In this document: positions 28,272 to 39,031 of the stretch, one piece after another
How the letters are laid out: every line of letters begins with the position of its first letter
Position numbering within the stretch: position 1 is the stretch's first letter
NCBI GenBank assembly: GCA_030824555.1
Contig: JAVBXK010000049.1
Coordinates: 1-64,000 of the forward strand
Length of the DNA: 64,000 bases
Direction of reading: 5' to 3'
From: a bacterium
GTDB lineage: Bacteria > Pseudomonadota > Gammaproteobacteria > Burkholderiales > Burkholderiaceae_C
Notes under the pieces: generated by a model
Seen by the model: only the letters and a program-made list of their open reading frames with translations
Told to the model about the DNA's origin: nothing
The model's database searches: none
Program-made: the position numbers and the translations under genes

Positions 28272-28315
28272 CCTGACTGAGCTATAGCGACAGAAACGCT
28301 CGGTCAGGCCTTGTT
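28272..28315 (+). terminator. Terminator at the zapE/PP2C convergence
   Basis: CCTGACTGAGC pairs with GCTCGGTCAGG (one mismatch, 15-base loop) and is followed by CCTTGTTTTCG. It lies 15 bp after the zapE stop and overlaps the stop of the convergent phosphatase gene. The T run is broken, so strength is uncertain. Confidence 0.5.
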
Positions 28316-29062
28316 TTCGAATTTCACGACCACAACCGAGAGGTTGTCACCATGTCCCATGGCGCGCTCTCTGGCTGTCCGAATCAGTGTTTCGCAGCTT
28401 TCCTTGGCTGCGCATTCGTTAAGGATGAGTCCAATCTCACCTTCGTTCAAGTAGTGCCAAACACCGTCGCTGCAAGCCATCAAGGCATCGCCAGCCGCCA
28501 CTGCGGGCACGGTATGAACGCTGACAGGCGGAGGGGTATCGGTACCCAGGCACGCCATCAATACGTTAGATTGCGGATGGTTGTTGGCCTGGTCTGGGGT
28601 CAAAACACCCTTGTCAACCAAAGACTGCACGTAGGAATGATCGGTCGTGCGCCTCACGAGGCGATGCCTTTGGTAGTGATAAATGCGGGAATCACCCACG
28701 TGCGCCCATTGGCAAGACCCATCCGGCATCAGCAGAAAGGCCGCTACCGTGCTGTGTGGCTCTTGCTCGGCTGATACCGCCGTCAGTCGGATCACCATGT
28801 GAGCGTCTTCAATAATTTGCGTCAGCAGGGCCTGTGGTGAATCGGTGTCGGGTGAAAACCGCATAAACAACTGGTGAGCCGTCAACAGAACCTGGTCGGA
28901 CGCTTTGCGGCCACCACTGCGCCCCCCCATGCCATCAGCCACGACAACGAGAATGCATTGTTTGAACAGCGGATGAGGCCACAACCCCAATTGGTCCTGC
29001 TGATAGTCCCGGTCGCCCTTGTGCAAACCGGTCCCAGCTGTGATCTTCAAGCCAGGTGCCAT
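28304..29062 (-). CDS. PP2C-type serine/threonine protein phosphatase
   Basis: A soluble metal-dependent phosphatase of 252 residues. The metal-binding residues are all present: RDYQQDQLG, VVADGMGGRSGG, ACSDGVWH and the C-terminal GHGDNLSVVVV. HVGDSRIYHYQ matches motif 5 of the family. Bacterial PP2C enzymes of this size reverse Ser/Thr phosphorylation, often beside a kinase or type VI secretion genes; neither is present here. It lies 65 bp downstream of bamD on the same strand and may be read from the bamD promoter. Confidence 0.92.
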   Translation of the reverse strand: MAPGLKITAGTGLHKGDRDYQQDQLGLWPHPLFKQCILVVVADGMGGRSGGRKASDQVLLTAHQLFMRFSPDTDSPQALLTQIIEDAHMVIRLTAVSAEQEPHSTVAAFLLMPDGSCQWAHVGDSRIYHYQRHRLVRRTTDHSYVQSLVDKGVLTPDQANNHPQSNVLMACLGTDTPPPVSVHTVPAVAAGDALMACSDGVWHYLNEGEIGLILNECAAKESCETLIRTARERAMGHGDNLSVVVVKFENKA

Positions 29063-29127
29063 GGACTACAGGGGACCCGTGTTCATGCACCGAATGCCCG
29101 CGCAGTTGAGTACATTTGGCAGGGGCC

Positions 29128-29937
29128 TCACCACAGCTTCCACCAAGGGTCCGAGTTGGCCTTGAACCCACTGGTGAGGTAGCTCGACTGCGGGTAGTTG
29201 GCCGTCAGCACGCGTTTCGCATCGTCACGCAGCCCTTGCATGCCCAGTGCATCGTAGGCTTTTACGAGAATGAACAAGGCCTCTTCAAGAGCTGGTGCAC
29301 CGGGATAGTCCGACAAGGCTGTTTGCGCCCGGTTGGCTGCAGCCAGGTAGGCGTTGCGCTCGTAGTAGTAGCGGGCCACATGCACTTCGTGTTCAGCAAT
29401 CGAGTTGACGATGTACGTCATGCGCAAGCGACTGTCTGGTGCGTACTTGGAGTCCGGGAACCGGTTGACCAGATCTCGGAACGATTCGAAAGATACTTTG
29501 GCCGCCTGTTGATCTCGCTCGGAAAGGTTCTGCCGCGAGAGGAAACCGAACATACCCAGGTTGTCATTGAACGTTGCCAGACCCTTCAGGTACAACGCGT
29601 AATCGATGGCTGGGCTTGCAGGGTGGTTCTTCATGAAGCGGTCCAGTGTCGCTTCAGCCTGGGCTGCTTCACCTGCTTTGAAATGGGCGTAAGCCTTGTC
29701 GAGTTGCGCTTGCTGCGCCACAGGCGTGCCTGCGGCACGGCCTTCAAGTTTTTCAAGCAGGTTGACAGCTTTATCAAAATTGCCCGCCTCACGCTCGGCT
29801 TTGGCTTCTGACTGTATCTTTCCGACGCTCCAGCCTGTCGTGGGGTCTTTGGGGCTTGAAGAGCAACCTGCCAGACACAGCGCTGCGCACAAAGCCAGCA
29901 TGCCTGGACGGGACGATAATTTCAAAACTCTCATCAC
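29128..29937 (-). CDS. bamD: Outer membrane protein assembly factor BamD
   Basis: Essential lipoprotein of the BAM complex, folding beta-barrel proteins into the outer membrane together with BamA. Signal peptide ends in the lipobox LAGC followed by SSS, then TPR-like helices (AEREAGNFDKAVNLLEKLEG, AQLDKAYAHFKAGEAAQAEATLDRF, YYERNAYLAAANRAQTALSDYPG). The 269 residues are of normal size. It is divergent from rluD with only 27 bp between, the usual arrangement in proteobacteria. bamB, another BAM component, is encoded 10 kb away. Confidence 0.95.
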   Translation of the reverse strand: MMRVLKLSSRPGMLALCAALCLAGCSSSPKDPTTGWSVGKIQSEAKAEREAGNFDKAVNLLEKLEGRAAGTPVAQQAQLDKAYAHFKAGEAAQAEATLDRFMKNHPASPAIDYALYLKGLATFNDNLGMFGFLSRQNLSERDQQAAKVSFESFRDLVNRFPDSKYAPDSRLRMTYIVNSIAEHEVHVARYYYERNAYLAAANRAQTALSDYPGAPALEEALFILVKAYDALGMQGLRDDAKRVLTANYPQSSYLTSGFKANSDPWWKLW

Positions 29938-29964
29938 ACCCTTTCAAGAGCCGGACACTGCACA

Positions 29965-30993
29965 TTGGAGCCAGAAATTATATCGGTCACCCTTGACCCT
30001 CTCGACGCACTGAATTTGGCCGATCCAGAGGCTGAAGCAGAGCATTGCACCGTCATCGTCGATGTATCGCATCACGGCGTACGGATTGACAAATACCTTG
30101 CGCTGGCGTTTCCAGCGCTGTCACGGTCGTATCTTCAACAGTTGCTGGCCCAAGGCGATGTTTCCTGTGCAGGTAAGGCTGTTGCCAAAGCCTCCTGTGG
30201 TGTGAAAGCAGGCGAAAGGATAGACGTGGTTTTGCGCCCCACGGAGCAAGCCAGATCATTTTTACCCGAGGCGATGAGCCTTGACATCGTTTTCGAGGAC
30301 GCTCATTTGCTTGTCCTGAACAAGCCTGCGGGTCTCGTTGTGCACCCGGGTGCGGGCAACTGGTCAGGTACGTTGTTGAATGGGTTGCTTCATCATTTTG
30401 CTGGCGCAGTCAATTTGCCCAGGGCGGGCATCGTGCACCGGTTGGACAAAGACACATCCGGGTTGATGGTGGTGGCCAAGTCCCGCATGACGATGGATGC
30501 ATTGGTGCGACTGATCAGCGAACGGGCCGTGAGCCGTCTGTATGTGGCGATAGCCGAGCGCAATTGGGCCGGGCCTGAGAGGTTTGACGTCCGTGAGTCT
30601 ATGGGGCGTGACCCGGTCAACCGGCTCCGCATGGCCGTGCTGCCAACTGGAAAACCCGGTGTCAAGCCAGCGCACACGGCGTTTCAGGTGCTGAAAAAAG
30701 AGATGTCGTTGGCGCTTGTGGCATGCAAGCTGTTCACGGGCCGGACGCATCAGATCCGGGTTCACCTGTCGTGGGCCGGACACCCCATCCTGGCTGACAA
30801 GGTCTATGGGGGGCATGCCAGTCACGGCATGTCTCGTCAGGCTTTGCATGCCACCCGGTTGGCATTCCCACACCCCGTGACAGGCGAAAGCCTGAACTTC
30901 CATGCCGCACCACCATCTGACATGCAGCAAAGCATGCTGGATGCAGGCCTCAACTACAATACAGCATTGGTTGACTCCACTGTCTTCTTATAG
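29965..30993 (+). CDS. rluD: 23S rRNA pseudouridine synthase RluD
   Basis: Isomerises uridines 1911, 1915 and 1917 (E. coli numbering) in helix 69 of 23S rRNA. An N-terminal S4 RNA-binding domain (RIDKYLALAFPALSRSYLQQLLAQGDV) precedes the RluA-type catalytic domain with the Asp in HRLDKDTSG and later CKLFTGRTHQIRVHL. The start is TTG at 29965, 27 bp from the divergent bamD start. In many proteobacteria the laccase-domain gene pgeF follows rluD; here scpB follows instead. Confidence 0.95.
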   Translation: MEPEIISVTLDPLDALNLADPEAEAEHCTVIVDVSHHGVRIDKYLALAFPALSRSYLQQLLAQGDVSCAGKAVAKASCGVKAGERIDVVLRPTEQARSFLPEAMSLDIVFEDAHLLVLNKPAGLVVHPGAGNWSGTLLNGLLHHFAGAVNLPRAGIVHRLDKDTSGLMVVAKSRMTMDALVRLISERAVSRLYVAIAERNWAGPERFDVRESMGRDPVNRLRMAVLPTGKPGVKPAHTAFQVLKKEMSLALVACKLFTGRTHQIRVHLSWAGHPILADKVYGGHASHGMSRQALHATRLAFPHPVTGESLNFHAAPPSDMQQSMLDAGLNYNTALVDSTVFL

Positions 30994-31065
30994 CGCTTCC
31001 ATTGGCCCAGCTTGGGTCATCCCGCCTGATTCCTTCAGGTGTACCCGCCACCCCTTACCACGAAC

Positions 31066-31734
31066 ATGAATTCGGCAGATGCCCTCAGCATCGTTGAGGC
31101 TGCATTGATATGCAGTGGTCAACCCTTGTCCATCCGCACACTTCAGACGCTGTTCGATGGGCAGGTGGGTGCTGACACGATCAAGCGTCTGCTGTTTGAC
31201 CTGCAAATGCGTTGGCAGGACCGTGGCGTGGAATTGGTCGAGGTGTCCACAGGTTGGCGCTTCCAGACAAAGCCCGCACTTCGCCCATTCTTGGACAGGC
31301 TGTTTCCGGAGAAACCACCCAAATACTCCCGCGCCACACTTGAAACTTTGGCCATCATTGCCTACCGTCAACCCGTCACGCGGGGCGACATGGAGGATAT
31401 CCGGGGGGTGACCATCAACTCTTCCATCATCAAGCAATTGGAGGACCGTGGGTGGATCGAAGTCATTGGCCACCGGGACACGGTCGGTCGTCCAGCCTTG
31501 TTTGCGACCACCCGTCAGTTTCTGGATGACCTGGGTTTGAACGCACTTGATCAATTGCCCACACTGGATGCAGACTTTGTAGCCTCCGTAACGGAGGGTT
31601 CCATGTTGTTGCCACTGGAAGCTGCACCCGAAACCGACGCGGCTCCTGATGCCGCGCCACCACCGCCAATCGGAACAGATCTGGCCCCCATTTTTTTGAG
31701 CGCCGAATCGGCGGATGAACCACATGGCTCCTGA
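31066..31734 (+). CDS. scpB: Segregation and condensation protein B
   Basis: Winged-helix subunit that joins ScpA and SMC in chromosome condensation. Typical segments are [51 protein letters not shown] and [18 protein letters not shown]. The start at 31066 gives the expected N-terminus (MNSADAL); a GTG at 31039 is possible. The C-terminal tail after the winged helices is acidic and Pro/Ala-rich. No scpA is adjacent. It overlaps rluB by up to 20 bp. Confidence 0.92.
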   Translation: MNSADALSIVEAALICSGQPLSIRTLQTLFDGQVGADTIKRLLFDLQMRWQDRGVELVEVSTGWRFQTKPALRPFLDRLFPEKPPKYSRATLETLAIIAYRQPVTRGDMEDIRGVTINSSIIKQLEDRGWIEVIGHRDTVGRPALFATTRQFLDDLGLNALDQLPTLDADFVASVTEGSMLLPLEAAPETDAAPDAAPPPPIGTDLAPIFLSAESADEPHGS

Positions 31735-32905
31735 CCACACCCCCAAACAGCCGTCATTGACAGCTGATGCCCAAAGTGCCAATGAGGCCACAAAGTTGCC
31801 CGCAGCAGGCATCAGCTTTGAACAGGTTTTGAGTGGCGAATTTGATGCCGAGGCCGAGCAAGCCGACGCAGCTGACACCAAGCGTGTGTTGGCCCCCCAA
31901 GCTGACAGTCCCAAACTGCACAAGGTCCTGGCCCAGGCTGGTCTGGGCTCCCGACTGGAAATGGAGAAGCTGATACTGGAAGGGCGCATCTCCGTCAATG
32001 GCGAGCCCGCTCATGTGGGTCAGCGAATCCAGATCGGAGACAGCATCAAGGTCAATGGCAAACCCGTCCGGGTGCGCTTGACGCCCCAGCCGCCCAGGGT
32101 GCTGGCGTACCACAAACCAGCAGGCGAAGTGGTGACACACGACGACCCCCAAAACCGGCCCACGGTGTTCAGGCGCCTGCCACGCTTGTACCAGGGCAAA
32201 TGGCAGTCAGTGGGTCGATTGGATCTGAACACCGAGGGCTTGTTGCTGCTCACCAACGCCGGCGAACTGGCCAACCAATTGATGCACCCCAGATTCGGCC
32301 TCGAGCGTGAATACGCCGTGCGGGTATTGGGTGCGCTCAGCAACGAAGAGAAGGCACGTTTGCTGGCCGGGGTCATGCTCGAAGACGGCGCGGCACAGTT
32401 CAAGTCGATTGAAGATGGTGGCGGTGACGGTGCCAACTGCTGGTACAGGGTGACCATTGCAGAAGGCCGTAACCGGGAGGTGCGCCGGATGTTCGAAGCG
32501 GTTGGCCATGCCGTCAGCCGTTTGATCCGCATACGCTACGGCTCCATGTTGCTGCCCAAAGGGCTCAAACGCGGTGCGTGGGTGGAGTTGAGCGAAGCTG
32601 ACATTGCGCTGCTGACGCGCGCATCTGCTGTCGAGCGCACGGTCAGTCGACGTGCGCCGACTGCCCCCAGAGCCCAACCCACCGGCCGAGGCGGCAGGGC
32701 AGGGGCCTCAGGGCGAGCACCTGCCGGGCGCTCAGTTCAGGTCCAGAAAGATGCGCAACCTGATCCAATGAAAACATCCGTCGGGTACATCGGTGGGGAT
32801 GCGCTGGCCAGACAGCGCCAGGAACAAAAACGGGGCGGTCGTGGGGGGCGCACCGGTGGCACGGGATCGAGCGGCCCGGCACGGGGTGGTTTCCGCAAGG
32901 GTTGA
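31715..32905 (+). CDS. rluB: 23S rRNA pseudouridine 2605 synthase RluB
   Basis: RsuA/RluB-family enzyme modifying U2605 of 23S rRNA. An acidic 60-residue N-terminal extension leads to an S4 domain ([24 protein letters not shown]) and the catalytic domain with the Asp in [15 protein letters not shown] and [15 protein letters not shown]. The final 90 residues form an Arg/Gly-rich tail ([21 protein letters not shown]) typical of beta-proteobacterial RluB and probably RNA-binding. The start lies within scpB; ATG at 31724 is an alternative. Confidence 0.93.
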   Translation: MNHMAPDHTPKQPSLTADAQSANEATKLPAAGISFEQVLSGEFDAEAEQADAADTKRVLAPQADSPKLHKVLAQAGLGSRLEMEKLILEGRISVNGEPAHVGQRIQIGDSIKVNGKPVRVRLTPQPPRVLAYHKPAGEVVTHDDPQNRPTVFRRLPRLYQGKWQSVGRLDLNTEGLLLLTNAGELANQLMHPRFGLEREYAVRVLGALSNEEKARLLAGVMLEDGAAQFKSIEDGGGDGANCWYRVTIAEGRNREVRRMFEAVGHAVSRLIRIRYGSMLLPKGLKRGAWVELSEADIALLTRASAVERTVSRRAPTAPRAQPTGRGGRAGASGRAPAGRSVQVQKDAQPDPMKTSVGYIGGDALARQRQEQKRGGRGGRTGGTGSSGPARGGFRKG

Positions 32906-33001
32906 CGTATCAAGCGGTTGTGTGGTTTGCCCAAATAGGCATGGCTCAGCCAAGGTAAAATGGAAGGCTTAGCAATTTTTCAACCTTCTCAGGAAAACAA
33001 C

Positions 33002-33427
33002 ATGGCCATTGAACGCACCCTCTCCATCATCAAACCCGACGCTGTGGCAAAGAATGTCATCGGTCAGATCTATGCACGCTTTGAAGCTGCTGGCCTGAAG
33101 GTCATCGCAGCTCGCATGGCTCACCTGTCCCGCACAGAAGCAGAGGCGTTCTACGGCGTCCACAAGGCACGTCCTTTCTTCAAGGATCTGGTGGATTTCA
33201 TGGTGTCCGGCCCTGTCATGATTCAGGTTTTGGAAGGTGACAACGCCATCGCCAAGAACCGTGAATTGATGGGCGCTACTGACCCCAAGAAGGCCGATGC
33301 CGGCACCATCCGCGCCGACTTCGCTGACAGCATTGACGCCAATGCTGTGCACGGTTCCGATGCTCCTGAAACGGCTCAAGTTGAAATCGGCTTCTTCTTT
33401 GCAGGCATGAACGTCTACAGCCGTTGA
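33002..33427 (+). CDS. ndk: Nucleoside diphosphate kinase
   Basis: Transfers the gamma phosphate of ATP to nucleoside diphosphates through a phospho-His, here in NAVHGSDA. The 141 residues are standard: [15 protein letters not shown] at the start, [16 protein letters not shown] and [14 protein letters not shown] in the middle. The ATG at 33002 with AGGAAAA upstream is preferred over the longer track frame. A TAAAAT at 32956 may be its -10 box, without a clear -35. rlmN begins immediately after its stop. Confidence 0.97.
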   Translation: MAIERTLSIIKPDAVAKNVIGQIYARFEAAGLKVIAARMAHLSRTEAEAFYGVHKARPFFKDLVDFMVSGPVMIQVLEGDNAIAKNRELMGATDPKKADAGTIRADFADSIDANAVHGSDAPETAQVEIGFFFAGMNVYSR

Positions 33428-33428
33428 G

Positions 33429-34568
33429 ATGACCACCGCCAACCTGCTTGATTTTGATTTGGACGGGTTGGCCGCCTTTTGTGAGCGGCTCGGGGAAAAA
33501 CGCTTCCGGGCCGTTCAGTTGTTTCGTTGGATTCATCAAAGGGGGCAATCCCGTTTTGATGAGATGAGTGACTTGGCCAAAACCTTGCGGGCCAAGCTGC
33601 AGACAACAGCGCACATCGCTGCATTGCCGGTTGTGTCCATGCAGGCGTCTGCCGACGGCACGATCAAATGGCTGTTCGATGTGGGCGAGGGCAATGCAGT
33701 TGAATCCGTTTTCATACCCGAGTCAGACCGAGGCACACTGTGTGTGTCATCACAAGCCGGGTGTGCTGTGGGTTGTCGGTTTTGCTCGACAGGCCATCAA
33801 GGCTTCAGCCGAAACCTGACGACAGGTGAAATCGTCGCCCAACTTTGGTATGCCGAACATTTTTTGCGTCAGCGCTTCAACACCGACGAGCGAGTCATTT
33901 CCAATGTGGTGATGATGGGCATGGGGGAGCCGCTGCAGAACTATGGGGCTCTGATCCCCGCGTTGAAAGTTATGCTGGACGACCATGGGTACGGCCTATC
34001 ACGTCGGCGTGTGACGGTTTCGACGTCTGGTGTCGTGCCCATGATCGAGCGCCTGAGCAACGATTGCCCGGTTGCATTGGCCGTGTCCCTTCACGCCCCC
34101 ACCGATTCCTTGCGTGACGGCCTTGTGCCGTTGAACAGAAAGTATCCGCTTGCAGAGTTGATGGCAGCGTGTATCGAATACTTGCCGAAAGCACCTCGCG
34201 ATTTCCTCACGTTTGAATACTGCATGCTCGCTGGCGTGAACGATCAGCCTGAGCATGCCACCCAATTGATCGAATTGTTGCAAACGCACAAACGGCGTGG
34301 CCTCAACAGCAAGATCAACCTGATTCCGTTCAATCCGTTCCCTGAGTCGGGGTTGCGGTGTGCTGACCGTTCAACGGTCACGGCCTTTGCTGATCGTTTG
34401 GTGGCGGCTGGCTTTGTCACGACGGTTCGCAAGACCCGCGGTGACGATATCGATGCCGCGTGCGGTCAGCTTGCGGGTGATGTCAGGGACAGAACCCAGG
34501 CGCAGACGCGTATGCGGGCCTTGCGCGAGCAACCCATTGCATTCAAACCACGTGAGGTCACACCATGA
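33429..34568 (+). CDS. rlmN: Dual-specificity 23S rRNA/tRNA adenine C2-methyltransferase
   Basis: Radical-SAM methyltransferase forming 2-methyladenosine at A2503 of 23S rRNA and A37 of some tRNAs. The [4Fe-4S] motif is [11 protein letters not shown]; family segments QVFRWIH-like [36 protein letters not shown] and [11 protein letters not shown] are present. Start ATG lies one base after the ndk stop TGA (TGAGATG), so the genes are coupled. It overlaps pilW by 4 bp. Confidence 0.96.
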   Translation: MTTANLLDFDLDGLAAFCERLGEKRFRAVQLFRWIHQRGQSRFDEMSDLAKTLRAKLQTTAHIAALPVVSMQASADGTIKWLFDVGEGNAVESVFIPESDRGTLCVSSQAGCAVGCRFCSTGHQGFSRNLTTGEIVAQLWYAEHFLRQRFNTDERVISNVVMMGMGEPLQNYGALIPALKVMLDDHGYGLSRRRVTVSTSGVVPMIERLSNDCPVALAVSLHAPTDSLRDGLVPLNRKYPLAELMAACIEYLPKAPRDFLTFEYCMLAGVNDQPEHATQLIELLQTHKRRGLNSKINLIPFNPFPESGLRCADRSTVTAFADRLVAAGFVTTVRKTRGDDIDAACGQLAGDVRDRTQAQTRMRALREQPIAFKPREVTP

Positions 34569-35371
34569 CCATTGGTCGCGTTACTCTGTTTGCGGTGTTT
34601 GTTTCATTGCTGGGGTTGGCAGGATGTGCCACCGATGCTGGCCGCTCGCAAGCCAGCACCACTGGCGCGGATCTGACGACCGAATCTGACGAACCCGAGG
34701 ATCGAAAGAGGGCTCGCATTCGGACTGAGTTAGCTGGCGGCTATTTCGAGCAAGGTCAAACAGCCGTTGCACTCGACGAGATCAAGCAGGCTGTGGCAGC
34801 CGACCCAAACTATGCACCTGCCTACAACCTGAGAGGCTTGACATACATGCGTTTGGGAGAAGCAGACCTTGCTCGCGAAAGTTTCCGCCGTGCGCTCAGC
34901 CTTGCCCCCAGGGATGCCGACGTTGCACACAATCTGGCATGGCTGCTGTGCCAGCAGCGCCAGTATGCGGAAGCCAACACGCTGTTCAACCAAGTGGTGA
35001 TGAACCCATCCTATCCGGGGCGCGCCAAATCACTGATGGCACAGGGCGTCTGCCTTGCGCGTGCCGGTGATGTTGCACAGGCCGAAGGGGTGTTGACACG
35101 CTCTTTTGAAATCGATCCCGCCAATCCCGTCACGTCCTACAGCCTTGCCCAATTGCTGTTCAAACGTGGCGAACTGTCCACAGCACAGTTTTACCTGCGC
35201 CGCCTGAACAGTGGCAGCATGGCGAATACCGAAACACTTTGGCTTGGCATCAAGGTCGAAATGAAATTGGGAAACCAGCTTGCAGCCCGCCAACTGGGCG
35301 ACCAGTTGAAGCGAGGTTTTCCGCAAGCCAAAGAATTACAGGCCTATGAGCGAGGTGCCTTTGATGAGTGA
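34565..35371 (+). CDS. pilW: Type IV pilus biogenesis lipoprotein PilW (PilF), TPR protein
   Basis: Outer-membrane lipoprotein (pilotin) helping the PilQ secretin assemble. Lipobox LAGC within the first 20 residues, then TPR units: AGGYFEQGQ-like [85 protein letters not shown]. Length 268 residues is normal. It begins in the rlmN stop (ATGA) and ends overlapping rodZ. The rlmN-pilW-rodZ-ispG-hisS order is shared by many beta- and gammaproteobacteria. Confidence 0.92.
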   Translation: MTIGRVTLFAVFVSLLGLAGCATDAGRSQASTTGADLTTESDEPEDRKRARIRTELAGGYFEQGQTAVALDEIKQAVAADPNYAPAYNLRGLTYMRLGEADLARESFRRALSLAPRDADVAHNLAWLLCQQRQYAEANTLFNQVVMNPSYPGRAKSLMAQGVCLARAGDVAQAEGVLTRSFEIDPANPVTSYSLAQLLFKRGELSTAQFYLRRLNSGSMANTETLWLGIKVEMKLGNQLAARQLGDQLKRGFPQAKELQAYERGAFDE

Positions 35372-36311
35372 TACGCATGCGGTGTCTGGCACCGATCCGA
35401 CCACATCTGCTGGGCAGCTGTTGCGCGGGGCGCGTGAAGGAGCTGGCTTGCACATCGTTGCATTGGCCGCAGCCCTGAAAGTGCCAGTGCGCAAACTGGA
35501 GGCACTGGAAGCCAACCGGTGGGAAGAGTTGACAGATGCCACCTTTGTGCGCGCACTGGCTGGCAGCGTTGCCCGGCATCTGAAAATAGACGCTGCGCCA
35601 ATTTTGCATGCGTTGCCAACGAGCAAGACCGCCCCTATCGAGGTGCCTGACAACCTCGGTCGTGCCAACGGTACGGGCATGCAGTTCAGTTTGCAGTCAG
35701 GTATCCCGAAAGTGGCATGGCTGGTACTGGCACTGTTGCTGGCCGCATTGACGCTGTACATGCTCCCCGATTCGGTGTTCAAGCAACTGGCTTCGCTCGG
35801 AAACGGTCAGCAGACAGCAGAAGCTCCAATGTCCAAAGCATTCCCCATTGCTGCCAGTGACCTCAATTCGGGTTCGGCTGGCGCCGAAGGTGATGGGGCA
35901 GCCCAGGGCAAAGGTGTCATCGAACAGCCCGAATCCGCAACCAAACCAGCAGTCGTGGCCAACGATCTGGCAACGTCCCCTGTCACCACCGCAGACAAGC
36001 AACCAGTCAACCCGGTTACAACGTCTGTGGCCGTTGCCGCCGCACCCGTGAATACCGCTACAACCCAGGGGGCGAGCACCAAGCTGACCATCAAGGCAAC
36101 TGCCGATACCTGGATAGATGTGACCGGGCAGGATGGGAAACCCCGTGCCCAACGGTTGCTGAAATCGGGGGAAACTGCTGAATTCGATGATTCGCCCGCG
36201 TTCACGGTCGTGATCGGTAACGCAACGGGGGCCAAAGTTTGGGTCAAAGGCCAAGCTTTCGATCTCGCACAGGTTGTGCGGAACAACGTTGCCAGATTCG
36301 ATGCAAAGTGA
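35364..36311 (+). CDS. rodZ: Cytoskeletal protein RodZ
   Basis: Single-pass inner-membrane protein linking MreB to the rod-shape machinery. An N-terminal Xre-type helix-turn-helix ([47 protein letters not shown]), one transmembrane helix ([18 protein letters not shown]), a Pro/Thr/Ala-rich periplasmic linker and a C-terminal beta domain ([26 protein letters not shown]). The ATG at 35364 has AGGTG seven bases upstream and overlaps pilW by 8 bp; 35346 is a less likely start. Confidence 0.92.
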   Translation: MSDTHAVSGTDPTTSAGQLLRGAREGAGLHIVALAAALKVPVRKLEALEANRWEELTDATFVRALAGSVARHLKIDAAPILHALPTSKTAPIEVPDNLGRANGTGMQFSLQSGIPKVAWLVLALLLAALTLYMLPDSVFKQLASLGNGQQTAEAPMSKAFPIAASDLNSGSAGAEGDGAAQGKGVIEQPESATKPAVVANDLATSPVTTADKQPVNPVTTSVAVAAAPVNTATTQGASTKLTIKATADTWIDVTGQDGKPRAQRLLKSGETAEFDDSPAFTVVIGNATGAKVWVKGQAFDLAQVVRNNVARFDAK

Positions 36312-36318
36312 GCGTTTG

Positions 36319-37620
36319 ATGACGTCCCCCCCATTTGAAACTGTACCCGCTCAAGCAAAGAATACAGCCGCTGAGCCCGTGGCCTTGCCCGCCATCGTGC
36401 GCTCACCCAGGCTTCAAGCGTCTGTGGTCTGGGGCAGCCATGTCGTGACCGTGGGTGGTGATGCGCCGGTGCGCATCCAATCCATGACCAATACCGACAC
36501 CGTTGATGCAGTGGAAACGGCCATACAGGTCAAGGCGCTGGCCTTGGCTGGCTCTGAACTGGTGCGCATCACAGTCAACAACGATGACGCGGCCCGTGCG
36601 GTTCCCCATATCCGGGACCAGCTCGATCGCATGGGTATCGATGTGCCTTTGGTCGGTGACTTCCATTACAACGGCCACAAGTTGCTGACGGATCATCCCG
36701 CATGTGCCCAAGCGTTGTCCAAATACCGCATCAATCCAGGCAACGTGGGCAAGGGTGACAAGCGGGACAGGCAGTTCGGTCAAATGATTGAAATTGCCGC
36801 CAAGCTTGACAAGGCTGTTCGCATCGGGGTGAACTGGGGCAGCCTTGATCAGGACCTGCTTGCGCGACTGATGGACGAAAACAGCCGCAGAGCCGTACCT
36901 TGGGACGCTCGGCAAGTCATGTACGAAGCGTTGATGTCGTCTGCCATCGAATCGGCGCAGATGGCCGAAGAGTTGGGCTTGCCTGCACGGCAGATCATCC
37001 TGTCATGCAAGGTCAGTGGCGTTCAAGACCTGATTGCCGTCTACCAAGGCTTGGCACAGCGGTGTAGTTATGCGCTGCACCTGGGCCTTACCGAAGCGGG
37101 GATGGGCACGAAAGGCACGGTCGCCTCGGCTGCAGCACTGTCGGTGCTGCTGCAGCAGGGCATAGGCGACACCATTCGCGTGTCGCTGACCCCTGAGCCC
37201 GGCGAGGCCCGGACACAGGAAGTGGTGGTGGCATCCGAGATTTTGCAATCACTCGGGTTGCGCACATTTGTGCCCAGCGTCACGGCCTGTCCGGGTTGCG
37301 GTCGCACGACCAGCACGACTTTTCAGGAGCTGGCCAAGCAAATTGACGATTTCCTGCGCCAGTCCATGCCCGTGTGGCGGACACAGTATCCCGGTGTCGA
37401 GAACATGAAAGTGGCGGTGATGGGCTGCATCGTCAACGGACCAGGCGAAAGCAAACACGCCGACATCGGTATCAGCCTGCCTGGCACGGGAGAAGCCCCT
37501 GCGGCCCCAGTCTATATAGATGGCGAAAAGACCCTCACGCTGCGTGGCGGCAACATAGCCAACGACTTTCAGTCGGTGGTCGAGCGGTACATTCAACAAC
37601 GTTTTGGCGCACAAACCTGA
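36319..37620 (+). CDS. ispG: 4-hydroxy-3-methylbut-2-enyl diphosphate synthase
   Basis: [4Fe-4S] enzyme of the MEP isoprenoid pathway converting MEcPP to HMBPP. The 433-residue protein carries [30 protein letters not shown] and the cluster cysteines in [10 protein letters not shown] and [17 protein letters not shown]. It is the longer proteobacterial form. Start at 36319 follows the rodZ stop by 7 bp; ATG at 36301, overlapping rodZ, is also possible. It is followed by hisS after 26 bp. Confidence 0.96.
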   Translation: MTSPPFETVPAQAKNTAAEPVALPAIVRSPRLQASVVWGSHVVTVGGDAPVRIQSMTNTDTVDAVETAIQVKALALAGSELVRITVNNDDAARAVPHIRDQLDRMGIDVPLVGDFHYNGHKLLTDHPACAQALSKYRINPGNVGKGDKRDRQFGQMIEIAAKLDKAVRIGVNWGSLDQDLLARLMDENSRRAVPWDARQVMYEALMSSAIESAQMAEELGLPARQIILSCKVSGVQDLIAVYQGLAQRCSYALHLGLTEAGMGTKGTVASAAALSVLLQQGIGDTIRVSLTPEPGEARTQEVVVASEILQSLGLRTFVPSVTACPGCGRTTSTTFQELAKQIDDFLRQSMPVWRTQYPGVENMKVAVMGCIVNGPGESKHADIGISLPGTGEAPAAPVYIDGEKTLTLRGGNIANDFQSVVERYIQQRFGAQT

Positions 37621-37646
37621 CTTGCAGGTGCGAGCGAAATCCCCCT

Positions 37647-38942
37647 ATGGCAGACAAAATCACGGCCGTCAAAGGCATGAACGACATCCTTCCTGCGGAA
37701 TCCGCAGGCTGGGAGTGGCTGGAACAGCAGTTGCGCAACCTGATGGCAGCCTACGGCTATCGCAACGTACGCACCCCCATCGTTGAACCCACGGCTTTGT
37801 TTGTGCGAGGTTTGGGCGAAGTGACGGACATCGTCGAAAAAGAGATGTACTCGTTCGAGGACCGCCTGAACGGTGAAGCCTTGACTTTGCGGCCCGAAAA
37901 CACCGCAGGCGTGGTGCGGGCGGTGGCCGAGCACGCCATGCTGTATGACGGCGGCAAGCGGCTGTACTACATGGGCCCCATGTTCCGGCACGAGCGTCCC
38001 CAACGTGGCCGTTACCGCCAGTTTCACCAGTTCGGCGCTGAAGCCCTGGGCTTTGCCGGGCCGGATGTCGATGCCGAGCTCATCATGATGGCGTGTGACC
38101 TCTGGTCTCGCTTGGGGCTGACCGGTGTCAAGCTCGAAATCAACAGCCTGGGTCAACCCGCCGAGCGTTTGCAACACAGGCAAGCGTTGATTGCCTACCT
38201 GTCTGCACACCAGGACCAACTGGACGAAGATGCCCGCCGCCGCCTGCACAGCAACCCGTTGCGAATTCTGGATACCAAGAACCCTGCCATGCAGGTGCTG
38301 GTCAATGGCGCGCCGCGGCTCATGGATCATTTGGGTGCCGAGTCGCTGGCGCATTTCAATGGCCTGAAAGCCATTCTGGACGCGAACGACGTGGCCTACA
38401 CCATCAACCCTCGGTTGGTGCGTGGCATGGACTACTACAACCTCTCGGTGTTCGAGTTCGTCACCGATCAGTTGGGTTCACAGGGCACGGTGTGTGCTGG
38501 TGGCCGCTACGACGGTCTCATCGGTCAGATTGGTGGCAAACCTGCGCCAGCGGTGGGCTGGGCGCTGGGCATGGAACGCATCCTTGAGCTGTTGAAATCG
38601 GCAAACCTGCTGCCAGCTCCGCCGGTGGTGGATGCGTATGCCGTGGTGGCCACGGCAAATGCATGGCCAACGGTTGCAAACGTGTTGCGCACGCTTCGCG
38701 CCCAGGGTTTGAACGTGCTGATGCACAGCGCCGGGCCAGACGGGTTGGGCAGCATGAAGTCTCAGTTCAAGAAAGCCGATGGCAGCGGTGCGCGCTATGC
38801 ACTGGTGTTCGGTGAAGACGAATTGGCCCATGGCATGGTTTCGGTCAAGCCCCTGCGGGCCGATCCCAACGGCACACCCACCGTGCAACGACAGTTGCCC
38901 ATTGCGGAATCTGCCCGTTGGGCAACGGAACTCCAAGCCTGA
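37647..38942 (+). CDS. hisS: Histidyl-tRNA synthetase
   Basis: Class II aminoacyl-tRNA synthetase (431 residues) charging tRNA-His. Opening [11 protein letters not shown], motif 1 region [24 protein letters not shown], motif 2 [18 protein letters not shown], the histidine-specific [15 protein letters not shown] and motif 3 [16 protein letters not shown] are all visible. The true start at 37647 matches the family N-terminus; the track frame extends 91 residues backwards through ispG. The paralogue hisZ, encoded 7.5 kb downstream, shares its fold. Confidence 0.97.
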   Translation: MADKITAVKGMNDILPAESAGWEWLEQQLRNLMAAYGYRNVRTPIVEPTALFVRGLGEVTDIVEKEMYSFEDRLNGEALTLRPENTAGVVRAVAEHAMLYDGGKRLYYMGPMFRHERPQRGRYRQFHQFGAEALGFAGPDVDAELIMMACDLWSRLGLTGVKLEINSLGQPAERLQHRQALIAYLSAHQDQLDEDARRRLHSNPLRILDTKNPAMQVLVNGAPRLMDHLGAESLAHFNGLKAILDANDVAYTINPRLVRGMDYYNLSVFEFVTDQLGSQGTVCAGGRYDGLIGQIGGKPAPAVGWALGMERILELLKSANLLPAPPVVDAYAVVATANAWPTVANVLRTLRAQGLNVLMHSAGPDGLGSMKSQFKKADGSGARYALVFGEDELAHGMVSVKPLRADPNGTPTVQRQLPIAESARWATELQA

Positions 38943-38976
38943 CAAGCTAACCCAATACGACGCAAGTCAGCGGCCA

Positions 38977-39005
38977 ATGACCCCCTGCGTGGGGTCACCT
39001 AGAAT
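38977..39005 (+). promoter_or_regulatory. Candidate sigma-70 promoter with overlapping inverted repeat
   Basis: ATGACC (-35-like) and TAGAAT (-10-like) are separated by 17 bp and end 26 bp before the yfgM ATG. The spacer contains most of a perfect 7-bp inverted repeat, TGACCCC/GGGGTCA, which could be an operator. It would start the yfgM-bamB-der transcription unit separately from hisS. Confidence 0.45.
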
Positions 39006-39031
39006 CCGCAAGGCTCACACATTCAAATCTC

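Noticed and set aside
37374-37646. N-terminal extension of HisS in the ORF track
   Set aside because: It overlaps ispG in another frame; histidyl-tRNA synthetases start at the [13 protein letters not shown] position.
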